From Aestuariibacter sp. A3R04 (GTDB lineage Bacteria > Pseudomonadota > Gammaproteobacteria > Enterobacterales > Alteromonadaceae), in contig NZ_JAHKQR010000011.1 in NCBI RefSeq assembly GCF_018860805.1, forward strand, positions 259,341 to 323,340: 64,000 bases of DNA. Direction: 5' to 3'. A program made the position numbers and the translations under genes. The notes under the pieces are model-generated. The model was not told the origin of the DNA. It saw only the letters and a list, made by a program, of their open reading frames with translations, and searched no databases. This document shows positions 55,398 to 64,000 of the stretch, one piece after another (positions within the stretch are counted from its first letter, which is position 1; each line of letters opens with the position of its first letter).

Positions 55398-57612
55398 ATG
55401 AAACCAACACTTTTCACCCGAGTGTTAGCGGGTATTTTATCTATCACTATGGCGTGCTTGCCCCTACATGGTGTCGCCGCTGATGTGCAGCGCCAATCCG
55501 GCTTAAGCGGACAACAAGAAGGTAAGCAATTACTGCAAAACTGGACGATGCCCGCACTTAACGGCAATACGTTGTCGGTGCCGAATGGCAGTGGAAATGA
55601 GACGATTAACTTGCAAGAGCTTTTTCCTGGTATGGATCAGGGCTCATTGGATGTCTTAACGGGCGTTTATGGCTCTGATGCCAGTATGAATCAATTGGGG
55701 ACGCAGCGCCAAGAGAGCATGGCATCCGAAAGTGGCGCTACGGGTGAAGCATTTCGTTCGCTACAGCAAATCAAAGACAGGTCGCGGCCAGATATGGTCA
55801 ATGATCCGCTTTGGGCATTAACCGATGCGGTTCAAACTGACCCAAATCTATTAACACAAAGCTTCCCCGGCTGTGAGTCTCAAGGTGAAGGCAGCCCAAA
55901 TTACCAGCAATGTGACAGGCTCAATACAGCGGTTAACAGCTGCACTATTACTCACGATTACACGGCAGGCATCATTGAGCATGTTTCAGGGCCGATGAAC
56001 CTTCGCTCTTGTGGTGAGGGGTGTCTTGAAGTTTGGATAGGACGAATTGGCGACAACTACTGGAGTGGCCGTTGTAAGGTGTTCGAACAGGCCATCACAC
56101 TCAAAGTCGTGAACCCCGATGCGATTACCTCAGCCGTTCTTGAGTACGCCAAATGGGATGACTACATGCAAGTGTGGCTTGGCGACCAGAAAGTCTGGTC
56201 TGGGCCGAACAATAACTTTCCACCAGAAACGGCAGGTCGCTGCGAGCTCAGTACCAGTTGGGAGCGCAATCCAAATACCGATCTCACTGCCAAGCTAAAA
56301 GCGGTAGAACCAGGTTTAGAAGTGCCGGTAAAAATTCGCGTATCGGTTACGGGTAGTGGTGAGGGGTATGCTCGCATCAAGGTGCGCTTTGATCCAACCA
56401 AGGTGGTGATGAATGATGGTTGGTCACCGCAATCCTGTATCGAACAAGCAGCGGATATACCGGCGAAGTTTTCAGATTATAGTATTCAATGCACGGATCA
56501 GCCTTCTTCAACCAACGGATGTACGGTGGTCAATGGTGTTTCAGTTTGTGAATCCTATTTTGCCCCAAGCCCAGTGGCTGGCATATCGCCTTTGTGTCGG
56601 CGTGTACAAGTCAGTGTGGATGACGAAAGCTATAAGGGGATTGAAAATCAGGCCTGCCAAGTGCTTGAAGAGAATCCTTCCTGTGGATTCATGTCGTCAG
56701 AATGTGCCGAAACCAATGATAAAGGTGAATGCATTCGTTTTACCGATACCTATGACTGTGGATTGCAAACCAGCGATCCAAAGTGTGTGGTATCCAACCT
56801 TATGCCAAGTAATTTTGAGGCCTGTGAGCCTACTCAGATGATTACGCCATTTACTGAAACCAAGCATGTACCGGATTACCAGGTGTGCGAGAAGATCAGC
56901 ACGCTTACTGAGTGTCAGTTAGAACGACGTGTATCCGCTGAAACCCATCAACAAAGCTGGTCCATTGAGCGCGATTGCTTTAGCTCTGAAACGCTCAGCT
57001 TTGTTCCACAGCACAGCAGCACTATGCAAACTGGAAACGCGACGCTGAGAGTGTTTGATAATCAAAATACTGAGATAAAAATCACCGAGTCGCCGTCCAA
57101 GGCAAATGGCTGGAAAACGACACTCTCATTGACGGGCAACAAGGAGACGGTGACTGAGACGAAACCGTCCATTAAATACCCTGAAATGACCTGTCCAAAA
57201 GGAACCTTGGTTGGCTCATTGTGTAAAGTTGTTAATGGGTCGATTATTTCGTGGCATGATCCTCATTCAGCTTATCTGGAAATGTGAGCAGAGTGAGTTT
57301 GAAATGAATGCCAAGCGGGTATTGAAGAGTTGCCACTACGTGGGCTCTTACTGCAAGTCTAAGTTCTTAGGTGCCTGTGTTGAAAAACGGCAGTCATATT
57401 GCTGCTTTACTTCGCCGCTTTCACGGATCATTCAAGAACAAGTGCGTCCGCAATTGGGCCTTGGCTGGGGCAGTGCGAAATCTCCAAACTGTGAAGGATT
57501 GACCGCGAGTCAGTTAAACCAGGTAGATTGGAGCCAAGTCAATCTGGATGAATGGATGCACAGAAACTGCGTCAGGAGGCTACGGAAGAGATTTCGGGGA
57601 GCAACTAATTGA
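55398..57612 (+). pseudogene. traN: traN with a frameshift near the C-terminus
   Basis: Mating-pair stabilisation outer-membrane protein, Cys-rich, with a signal peptide (about 1-27) and TraN repeats. The first frame runs to a stop at 57285-57287 (629 residues). From about 57275 the +1 frame carries the typical C-terminus (CEQSEFEMNAKR, KSCHYVGSYC, YCCFTSPLSRI) up to a stop at 57610. The joined product (about 740) looks shorter than I expect for SXT TraN (around 900), so the lesion may be a deletion plus frameshift. Confidence 0.85.
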
Positions 57613-57752
57613 GAATAAGCTATCAATTGATTAAAAAATGTACTACAGTTAAAACTCCCAACTTGCTTAGTAGGGACTATTTGTACCTCTCCCGAACTGA
57701 CATCTCGGCATGCGCAACTTGCCCATTAAGTGCTGAAATTAAAGGTGTCAGT

Positions 57753-58943
57753 ATGTCTTATAAGAATTCATTACAACGCTTAATAACAACTTCTGAAGAT
57801 AATAGTAATTTTAATGGTGCCCATTATTTTAAACAGAATTCTTTATCTTATATAAATAAAAAAAAACCATGCGCCATAATTTTTTGTGAAGGAAACTTTT
57901 CGAAAACAGATGGAAAAACAGCAAATGGACTCGTTCGCTATTCCCCTAATTTTAGAATTTTATCTGTCATTGATAGCAGTAAAGCAGGGCTTGATTCAGG
58001 GTGTGTTTTAGAGCGAGAGAAAAATGGAATTCCAATATATAATAGCTTAAGTGAAGCAATTGAAAAAACAGAAGAGAAACCTGATTTATTTATATACGGA
58101 ATCGCGCCTTCTAAAGGGTTGCTTCCAAAGGTTCATAGAGAAGTTATTGTTGAGGCGATAAGTTTTGGTCTAAATATAGTTAATGGACTACATGAATATT
58201 TAAATGATGATCCTGAAATCCTTAAAATGTCTCTCGATAATAAAGTGGAAATTTTTGATATACGTAAGCCTAAACAACAAAACGAATTGAAAACTTTTAG
58301 CGGTGCTATTAATAAGGTTGATTGTCCTAGAATTGTTATTATGGGGACTGATTGTGCTATTGGAAAGCGCACTACAGCAACAATACTTACAAATGCTTTG
58401 AGCCGATTGGGACTTAATGTAGTTTTTGTCTCTACAGGACAAACCGGTATTATGCAAGGCTCTTCTTATGGTTTAGTGATGGATGCTATCCCTGCACAAT
58501 TTTGTCCTGGTGAACTGGAAGCTGTTATTGTTAGAGCGTATACAAAGGAAAAACCAAATATAATTATTATTGAAGGACAAGGAGCCCTTAGTCATCCAGC
58601 TTTTGGTACAAGCGCGATGATTATAAAAGGGTGTTCACCTAATGCCGTAATTATACAACATGCTCCTCATCGTAAGTACCGAGTTGATTTTCATGGTATG
58701 GAAATACCATCACTCGAAAGTGAAATAGACTTAATCGAACACTTTGCTAGAACAAAAGTAATAGGCATAAGCATAAATCACGAAGATATGAATGATGACG
58801 AGATTGATGAGTATATGTATCGGTACTCGAAGAATTTTTCTATACCAATTACTGATGCATTAAGCCGCTCAAATGATTTTCTAACCCATATGGTGTTTAA
58901 AGCATTTCCAATGCTTAAAAAACACATATCAACCATACAATGA
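57753..58943 (+). CDS. DUF1611-family protein (DgcN-like)
   Basis: 396 residues. Middle and C-terminal parts match DUF1611: FCEGNFSKTDGKTANGLVRY, SVIDSSKAGLDSGCV, YGIAPSKGLLP, NGLHEYLNDDPEI, then a P-loop-like GTDCAIGKRTTA and EGQGALSHPAF. DgcN of this family has been described as a D-glutamate N-acetyltransferase in marine bacteria. The ATG at 57753 is chosen; the frame runs upstream to a TTG inside the traN stop without family sequence. It overlaps the racemase gene (ATGA). Clearly more AT-rich than the tra genes. Confidence 0.85.
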   Translation: MSYKNSLQRLITTSEDNSNFNGAHYFKQNSLSYINKKKPCAIIFCEGNFSKTDGKTANGLVRYSPNFRILSVIDSSKAGLDSGCVLEREKNGIPIYNSLSEAIEKTEEKPDLFIYGIAPSKGLLPKVHREVIVEAISFGLNIVNGLHEYLNDDPEILKMSLDNKVEIFDIRKPKQQNELKTFSGAINKVDCPRIVIMGTDCAIGKRTTATILTNALSRLGLNVVFVSTGQTGIMQGSSYGLVMDAIPAQFCPGELEAVIVRAYTKEKPNIIIIEGQGALSHPAFGTSAMIIKGCSPNAVIIQHAPHRKYRVDFHGMEIPSLESEIDLIEHFARTKVIGISINHEDMNDDEIDEYMYRYSKNFSIPITDALSRSNDFLTHMVFKAFPMLKKHISTIQ

Positions 58944-60001
58944 GCTTTCCTTGTTTAGAAATCGACTGTCGTAAGATTGCTGTGAACATCAAACTCATAA
59001 TACGTGAGCTAAAAGGTCATAGCATCGATATCTTGCCTGTAACAAAAGTTTTTATGGGGCATCCAGAAATTGCAGCTACGCTTGTTGAATCTGGTGCGGT
59101 AATGCTCGCAGATTCACGTATTGAAAATATAGAAAGAATGCGATGTGCTGGAATTAAAGTCCCCATGATGTTGATACGCACTCCGATGTTGAGCCAGGTC
59201 GAAAGAGTTGTGTCAAGTTGCGAGGTTAGTCTCAATACAGAGTTGGTAGTAATAAAAGCTTTGTCAGAAGCCGCAAGAACTATAGGTTATTACCATGGGG
59301 TTATAATTATGGTGGAGCTTGGCGATCTAAGGGAAGGCGTTATGGTAAATCAGCTCGAAAGTATCATTAAAAAAGTCCTTGAACTGCCAAATATTATTAT
59401 CAATGGTATCGGTGCTAATTTAACTTGTCGTTATGGTGTCGCGCCAGATAGAAAAAATATGGATATATTATCAAATCTAGTCAACGATATTGAAAGAAGA
59501 TTTGATATTAAAATGAAAATAATATCAGGTGGTAATTCTGCTAATATTTTGTGGGCATTGAAATTAGAACGCCCATCACGCATAAATCAGTTAAGGTTGG
59601 GTGAGTCAATTTATTTTGGAGTCGAAGCCTTAAAAAAACAACACATAACTGGGACCTATAAAGATGCGATTATTTTAATCGCTGAAGTAATTGAGTCCAG
59701 TGTCAAACCTTCTAAACCTTGGGGGTGCCGTTATAAAAATGCATTTGGAGATATGCCTGAAATAGTTGAGCGAGGGATGGTTAATCAAGCCCTTCTAGCA
59801 ATTGGTCGTCAAGATGTTAATCCGTCAGGATTAAGGCCACCCATAGGGATAAAAATTGTAGCGAGTACTAGTGATCATTTAGTCGTTGAAAGTGAGGGTC
59901 ATATTTTAAAGGTTGGTCAGACAATAAAGTTCAGGATTGACTACGTGGGGTTGCTCTCAGCAATGACCTCTCCATACATCAAAAAGAATTTTTATCACTG
60001 A
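58940..60001 (+). CDS. Alanine/ornithine-racemase-like PLP enzyme
   Basis: 353 residues, alanine-racemase fold type III. PLP lysine in PVTKVFMG near residue 34; LADSRIENI, MVELGDLREGV, GIGANLTCRYG, SGGNSANILWAL and GRQDV near 305 fit the amino-acid racemase branch that includes ornithine racemase. The substrate is unknown. Start overlaps the DUF1611 gene by 4 bases, so the two should work in one pathway, perhaps making or removing an N-acylated or D-amino acid. Confidence 0.88.
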   Translation: MSFPCLEIDCRKIAVNIKLIIRELKGHSIDILPVTKVFMGHPEIAATLVESGAVMLADSRIENIERMRCAGIKVPMMLIRTPMLSQVERVVSSCEVSLNTELVVIKALSEAARTIGYYHGVIIMVELGDLREGVMVNQLESIIKKVLELPNIIINGIGANLTCRYGVAPDRKNMDILSNLVNDIERRFDIKMKIISGGNSANILWALKLERPSRINQLRLGESIYFGVEALKKQHITGTYKDAIILIAEVIESSVKPSKPWGCRYKNAFGDMPEIVERGMVNQALLAIGRQDVNPSGLRPPIGIKIVASTSDHLVVESEGHILKVGQTIKFRIDYVGLLSAMTSPYIKKNFYH

Positions 60002-60083
60002 AGTTACTCCCTAATTTTGGAATAATAAATGAAACGCACGCCTTAATTAAGGTGTAAGGTAACGCTTAATAGAGAAACTTATA

Positions 60084-61136
60084 ATGAATCATTACAGTAA
60101 ACCAGAAAATCCTTGGAGTGGTGAGAATAAATCGCCACCTGACCTTGAAGATATCTTTAAAAGGTTATCTAATTTCAAGTCGATGTTACCAGGTGGCAGC
60201 CCTATTAATTTTATAATAGTTATTATTTCTATCAGTATTCTACTTGCAATATGGGCTTCTTTTTATACAGTACCTAGCGATTCTATCGCTGTTGTAAAGA
60301 GGTTTGGACAGTTTTCATCCCTTGAGCAACCAGGATTACATTTTAAATTACCACTCAATATAGATAGTGCCACAATTGTACCTGTTAAAAGACAGCTTAA
60401 ACAAGAATTTGGATTCTCTACACAAGGTGCTAACGATCCTTATCAAAATCCGCGTATCAATGAAGGACTTAAAGAAACACAGATGGTTACGGGTGATTTA
60501 AACGCGGCCTTAGTAGAATGGGTGGTTCAATATCGTATTTCCGATCCAGTTAACTTCTTATTTGAAGTGAGAGAGCCCAGTGAAACATTACGTTATGTCT
60601 CCGAGTCAGTGATGCGAGAGGTCGTGGGAGATCGTACTGTTGATGAGGTGATTACCATAGGCAGACAAGATATTGAGTCTGAAGCACTCCTTAAAATGCA
60701 GGCACTTTCAAGAAAATATGCGATGGGGCTTAGTATTGATCAAGTGCAACTAAAAAATATTAATCCGCCACAACCTGTTCAGGAATCTTTTAATGAAGTG
60801 AATCAAGCGCAACAGCAAAAAGAAAAGTTGATTAATGAGGCCCGCAGAGACTACAACAAAGTGATACCTTTAGCATTAGGGGAAAAAGATCAACGCATTC
60901 GAGAGGCTGATGGTTATCGGTCAAAGCGTATTAATGAGGCTGAAGGTGATGCCGCTCGATTCAACGCACTATATGAAGAGTATATTAAAGCACCGGAGGT
61001 GACTAAACGTCGTATATATTTGGAAACTCTGCAATCTGTTCTACCAGGTATTCGTTCCAAAATAATAATCGATGAGAGAGCCAATAATGTATTACCTTTA
61101 CTTAATCTAGATAGAATGTCAGGAGAAAGACCATGA
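60084..61136 (+). CDS. hflK: HflK-like SPFH membrane protein on the mobile element
   Basis: With HflC, HflK surrounds and modulates the FtsH protease in the inner membrane. The 350-residue product has PPDLEDIFKRLS near residue 20 as in E. coli HflK, one membrane helix (about 46-66), the SPFH/Band 7 domain (70-250) and coiled coils (about 245-310). The Gly/Ser-rich tail of the E. coli protein (419 aa) is missing. Followed by hflC with a 4-base overlap. AT-rich; an additional copy beside a chromosomal hflKC is likely. Confidence 0.9.
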   Translation: MNHYSKPENPWSGENKSPPDLEDIFKRLSNFKSMLPGGSPINFIIVIISISILLAIWASFYTVPSDSIAVVKRFGQFSSLEQPGLHFKLPLNIDSATIVPVKRQLKQEFGFSTQGANDPYQNPRINEGLKETQMVTGDLNAALVEWVVQYRISDPVNFLFEVREPSETLRYVSESVMREVVGDRTVDEVITIGRQDIESEALLKMQALSRKYAMGLSIDQVQLKNINPPQPVQESFNEVNQAQQQKEKLINEARRDYNKVIPLALGEKDQRIREADGYRSKRINEAEGDAARFNALYEEYIKAPEVTKRRIYLETLQSVLPGIRSKIIIDERANNVLPLLNLDRMSGERP

Positions 61137-62125
61137 AAGTAACGAAATCACTAAGCGCCTTGGCTTTGCTTGCGGTTCTTGTGCTGACTCTAAATAACTC
61201 TCTCTATACCGTTGATGAAGTTGAACAGGTCATTATTACACAATTTGGTAAACCCATAGGTAAACCCATAGTTGATGCAGGCCTCCATGTAAAAGTGCCA
61301 TTCGTTCAAGATGTCAATGCAATAGATAAGCGTGTGTTGGAATGGGATGGCGAGCCGTCAGATATGCCCACAAAAGATAAACTTTATATATCAGTCAATA
61401 TTTTTGCCCGATGGCGAATCATAGATCCACTGCAATATTTTTTAAGGCTTAGAGATGAACGAAGCGCACAGTCAAGATTGGACGATATTTTGGGAAGCGA
61501 AACTCGAAATTCTGTGGCCAAGCATGAATTGATTGAGATTATACGTACCAGTAAGGGCCGAGAGCCTTTGCGTGATGGGCTTTTAAGTGAAATAGATACT
61601 GATACAAAAATTGGAGCGTTAGTTCCAATTAATAAAGGTCGGCAACGAGTGGAACATGAAATCTTTACCGCAGCAGCCGAGAAAGTGCGAGTATTTGGTA
61701 TCGAGTTGCTGGACATACGTTTTAAACGTATCAATTACAACGAAAGTGTTCGTCCAAAAATTTACGAACGCATGGTTAGTGAGCGTCGCCAAATTGCAGA
61801 ACGGTTTTTATCTGAAGGCAATGGTGAAGCTGCGAGAATTCGGGGTGACCGCGTTAGAGAGTTAAATAGAATTCAGTCAGAAGCTTATCGACAAGTGGAA
61901 GATATCAGGGGGCAAGCAGATGCAAAAGCCGCAGAAATTTATACGCTCGCTTACAATCAAAGTGCAGAAGCTGTGAACCTGTTTGAGTTTACCCGAACGA
62001 TGCAGGCTTATTCCGACATTATTGCGAACAATACAACCCTCGTTTTGTCTACGAATAGTGACTTATTTCAGTACTTAAATAGCTTAGACTCAGAGAGCGA
62101 AAAGTCAGCGATCAAACTCGATTAA
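61133..62125 (+). CDS. hflC: HflC-like SPFH membrane protein on the mobile element
   Basis: 330 residues: membrane helix at 8-25, SPFH domain with QVIITQFGKPIG near residue 35, then coiled coil (ERMVSERRQIAERFLSEGNG, EAARIRGDR). Length is like E. coli HflC (334 aa). Partner of the HflK before it. No ftsH is seen in the visible part of the cargo, so it would have to act on host FtsH or on another partner. Confidence 0.9.
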   Translation: MKVTKSLSALALLAVLVLTLNNSLYTVDEVEQVIITQFGKPIGKPIVDAGLHVKVPFVQDVNAIDKRVLEWDGEPSDMPTKDKLYISVNIFARWRIIDPLQYFLRLRDERSAQSRLDDILGSETRNSVAKHELIEIIRTSKGREPLRDGLLSEIDTDTKIGALVPINKGRQRVEHEIFTAAAEKVRVFGIELLDIRFKRINYNESVRPKIYERMVSERRQIAERFLSEGNGEAARIRGDRVRELNRIQSEAYRQVEDIRGQADAKAAEIYTLAYNQSAEAVNLFEFTRTMQAYSDIIANNTTLVLSTNSDLFQYLNSLDSESEKSAIKLD

Positions 62126-62397
62126 AACAACATTTAACGCTAAAGATAGTGCCTATTTTATTGGCATGGAGTGATACTGATGAAGGAAACCAACTGCGTT
62201 GTTATTGTAACGAAGTATTTTAGCTCGATGGTGTGTTTTAAATTATTGTATTTGAAGGGGGAATATAAAAAACTTCAATGCGCATTCAATTTTACACTGT
62301 ATAATGATGAATATTCTGGAGAGGGCGGAGCTGATCCAGATAAACGGTCTAATAATGCTTTCTATGATGCAAAATAGCACTTTTTAGTGCTTCTTCG
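62126..62397. other. Intergenic region before nhaA
   Basis: 272 bases. An open frame of 68 codons (62171-62377) has no recognisable family and poor coding character; I do not call it a gene. The region probably carries the nhaA promoter. Confidence 0.4.
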
Positions 62398-63723
62398 ATG
62401 CAATCTAATCGAGGCAGTTCCTCTCAATTACCCAAAGAATATATTGACTGGATACTACAACCAATTTATCACTTCCTGAAAATAGAAGCTGCTGCGGGCG
62501 TTGTCTTATTACTGTCGGCCTTGGCCGCCTTAGCATTGGCAAATTCACCTTTCAGTGAGGTTTTTGCGAGCTTTTGGCATTTATCAATAGGTATAAATGT
62601 CGGTTCATTTGAGTATGAGCGCTCACTGCACCATTGGGTTAATGATGCAGTGATGACCCTGTTTTTCTTTTTGATCGCGTTAGAGCTAAAGCGAGAACTG
62701 GTATTAGGTGAGTTGCGTAATCCTAGATTAGCTATGCTGTCTGTGTTCGGAGCCTTCGGTGGTATGTTGGTTCCCGCGCTTATTTATCTTTCCTTACAGT
62801 TTGGAGAGATGGGTATGCATGGTTGGGGAACGGTCATGGCAACCGATACGGCGTTTGTGATTGGCTGTCTTGCGTTACTTGGCCAAAGGATACCCAAAAG
62901 TTTACGAGTATTTATGTTGTCGTTGGCTGTGGTCGATGATTTGGGGGCAATTATTGTTGTCGCTGTGGGCTATGGCGGTGAACTTAATTGGGGCTTTATT
63001 GGGGTTGCCTTGGTGGGGTTTACAATTGTTAAAGTAATGGCTTTTCTAGGTATTCGAAGCATCACTGTATTTTATATCGTTGGCATCTGTATTTGGGTTG
63101 TCGTTGATATTTCGGGTATTCACGCGACTGTAACAGGTGTCATTCTTGGGTTGTTGACACCAACGAAAAAATGGGTGAGTGATGAGCGTTTACACACGAT
63201 TATGGACTCTGTTGTAGCTTATCCTTCAGGTTCCGAACGTGGCGATGACATAAACGAAAGACAGGCGTTGAGAACTGCAGAAGCTGCGGCGCGTGAGGCA
63301 CTGTCTCCGGTTGAGCGTTTGGAAATACTGCTTCACCCTTGGGTGGGATTTGTTGTCATGCCATTATTTGCTTTTGCTAATGCTGGTATTCCATTAAATG
63401 GAATAAGTTTTACTTCATCATTAACGGTAGCCGTCTTTCTTGGTTTTGCCTTAGGCAAACCCATTGGTATTTTCTTGTTTAGCTGGATTGCCGTTCAGCT
63501 ACGTATTGCAATACTTCCAATTAATTTGCGTTGGAACATGATTTTTGGTGGGGGGGTATTGGCTGGTATTGGCTTCACTATGGCTCTATTTATTGCCAAT
63601 TTGGCTTATAGCCCTACGGAATTGAATGCGGCAAAGCTAGGTATTTTATTGGCATCCATCTTCTCTGCGTTAGTCGGTATTGCTTTGTTACGCTATTTTA
63701 CAGCTGTAAAAAGTACAAGTTAA
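62398..63723 (+). CDS. nhaA: NhaA-type Na+/H+ antiporter on the mobile element
   Basis: Exports Na+ in exchange for H+. The 441-residue product has the NhaA core: ELKRELVLGELRNPRLA, ATDTAFVIGCLALLGQR and the ion-binding pair in VVDDLGAIIVVAV near residue 180. It is longer than E. coli NhaA (388 aa) because of an N-terminal extension and a cytoplasmic loop near 260-305 (SGSERGDDINERQ), seen in other long NhaA proteins. Start at 62398 has a poor ribosome site, so a later start is possible. Confidence 0.92.
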   Translation: MQSNRGSSSQLPKEYIDWILQPIYHFLKIEAAAGVVLLLSALAALALANSPFSEVFASFWHLSIGINVGSFEYERSLHHWVNDAVMTLFFFLIALELKRELVLGELRNPRLAMLSVFGAFGGMLVPALIYLSLQFGEMGMHGWGTVMATDTAFVIGCLALLGQRIPKSLRVFMLSLAVVDDLGAIIVVAVGYGGELNWGFIGVALVGFTIVKVMAFLGIRSITVFYIVGICIWVVVDISGIHATVTGVILGLLTPTKKWVSDERLHTIMDSVVAYPSGSERGDDINERQALRTAEAAAREALSPVERLEILLHPWVGFVVMPLFAFANAGIPLNGISFTSSLTVAVFLGFALGKPIGIFLFSWIAVQLRIAILPINLRWNMIFGGGVLAGIGFTMALFIANLAYSPTELNAAKLGILLASIFSALVGIALLRYFTAVKSTS

Positions 63724-63782
63724 ATAATTTAAAGCAACAAAAACCGAGTAAAAATAACCGCAATCCTTAGTAAGGAATATAT

Positions 63783-64000
63783 ATGATCCCTATTAATAAA
63801 ATGCAATGGCATAAACACTATTTGACAATGTTAAAGACGAATTATGGTGAAAAAGCTTATTGGTCTCTACAGAAGTTGGCAGAAGATTTTGAATTTACGT
63901 TAAGCGAGCAGCCTTTCATTGTAAAATTGTTTTTAGAAAATGTTATGCGGCATTATGAAAAAAATACAGAGACTACAAGCAGTACTGAGATCAAAACTAT
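63783..64000 (+). CDS. Aconitase-like protein, start only (runs off the window)
   Basis: The first 72 codons are visible. YGEKAYWSLQKLAEDFEF then VKLFLENVMRHYEK resembles the AcnA/IRP-type aconitase N-terminus (E. coli: YYSLPLAAKSL, LKVLLENLLR). AAGGAA lies before the ATG. No catalytic residue is visible yet, so the call depends on this short match; AcnD or another aconitase-family dehydratase is possible. AT-rich like the genes before it. Confidence 0.6.
   Translation, partial: MIPINKMQWHKHYLTMLKTNYGEKAYWSLQKLAEDFEFTLSEQPFIVKLFLENVMRHYEKNTETTSSTEIKT

Noticed and set aside
57609..57752. TTG at 57609 as the start of the DUF1611 gene
   Set aside because: The extra 48 residues show no family similarity and the codon overlaps the traN stop; the ATG at 57753 has AAAGG upstream.
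62171..62377. A 68-codon frame between hflC and nhaA
   Set aside because: No family, no clear ribosome site and irregular composition; treated as intergenic.
1..64000. CRISPR arrays or prophage genes
   Set aside because: No regularly spaced direct repeats and no capsid, terminase or tail genes were seen.

Overview
The window looks like part of a marine gammaproteobacterial chromosome, most likely Alteromonadaceae (Alteromonas and relatives). The basis is gene content: OadGAB decarboxylase, pspF-sapABCDF divergent from pspABC, a TyrR-controlled phenylalanine/tyrosine degradation block, TonB-dependent receptors, a TtpC-type TonB2 system, a PEP-CTERM protein and an SXT/R391-like element in prfC. 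The assignment is an inference; there is no rRNA or other taxonomic marker.

From 1 to about 50 kb is ordinary chromosome. 258-3459 encodes the Na+-pumping decarboxylase. 3528-11635 holds the SapABCDF peptide/polyamine ABC transporter joined to pspF, facing pspABC across a sigma54-like promoter. 11809-18454 is the aromatic amino-acid pathway: phhA, tyrR, hppD, hmgA, fah and maiA, with TyrR boxes. An Lrp-type regulator faces a Leu/Phe/Val dehydrogenase across a perfect 20-bp palindrome. Then come the 4.5S RNA gene, a ComFB-like gene, tryptophan 2,3-dioxygenase, a large TonB receptor with a TPR/2OG-oxygenase, and a six-gene DUF3450-TtpC-ExbB-ExbD-TonB-TPR operon. 32.6-37.9 kb has tmcA, a thioesterase, an unusual AraC-HDOD fusion and a c-di-GMP-I riboswitch in front of a PEP-CTERM protein. 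38.0-41.9 kb is a TPP-riboswitch thiamine salvage operon. tRNA-Trp, a putative Zn hydrolase, holD-rimI, and an ABC-2 exporter operon ending in a siderophore-type TonB receptor follow.

At 50405 the first 24 codons of prfC (release factor 3) appear and then break off. The 5' end of prfC is the known attachment site of SXT/R391 integrative conjugative elements, and the sequence after it is such an element in decay. An IS21-like end abuts a traA pilin gene that has lost its signal peptide. A TacAT toxin-antitoxin pair and an orphan AbiEi/MosA-like antitoxin lie between traA and dsbC, the place of the known hotspot 2. dsbC is fused out of frame to a trbC-traW remnant, traU has an in-frame TGA, and traN is frameshifted. 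int and everything up to traV are absent, as is traC, so the element should be unable to transfer itself.

Behind traN, at the position of hotspot 4, lies an AT-rich cargo that looks intact: a DUF1611 protein overlapping an alanine/ornithine-racemase-like PLP enzyme, then HflK, HflC, NhaA and the start of an aconitase that runs off the window. Mobile copies of normally housekeeping functions (FtsH modulators, a Na+/H+ antiporter, a TCA enzyme) beside an amino-acid-modifying pair is the most unusual feature here. It may be an undescribed stress-tolerance or antimetabolite-tolerance cluster; nothing in the sequence alone proves that.
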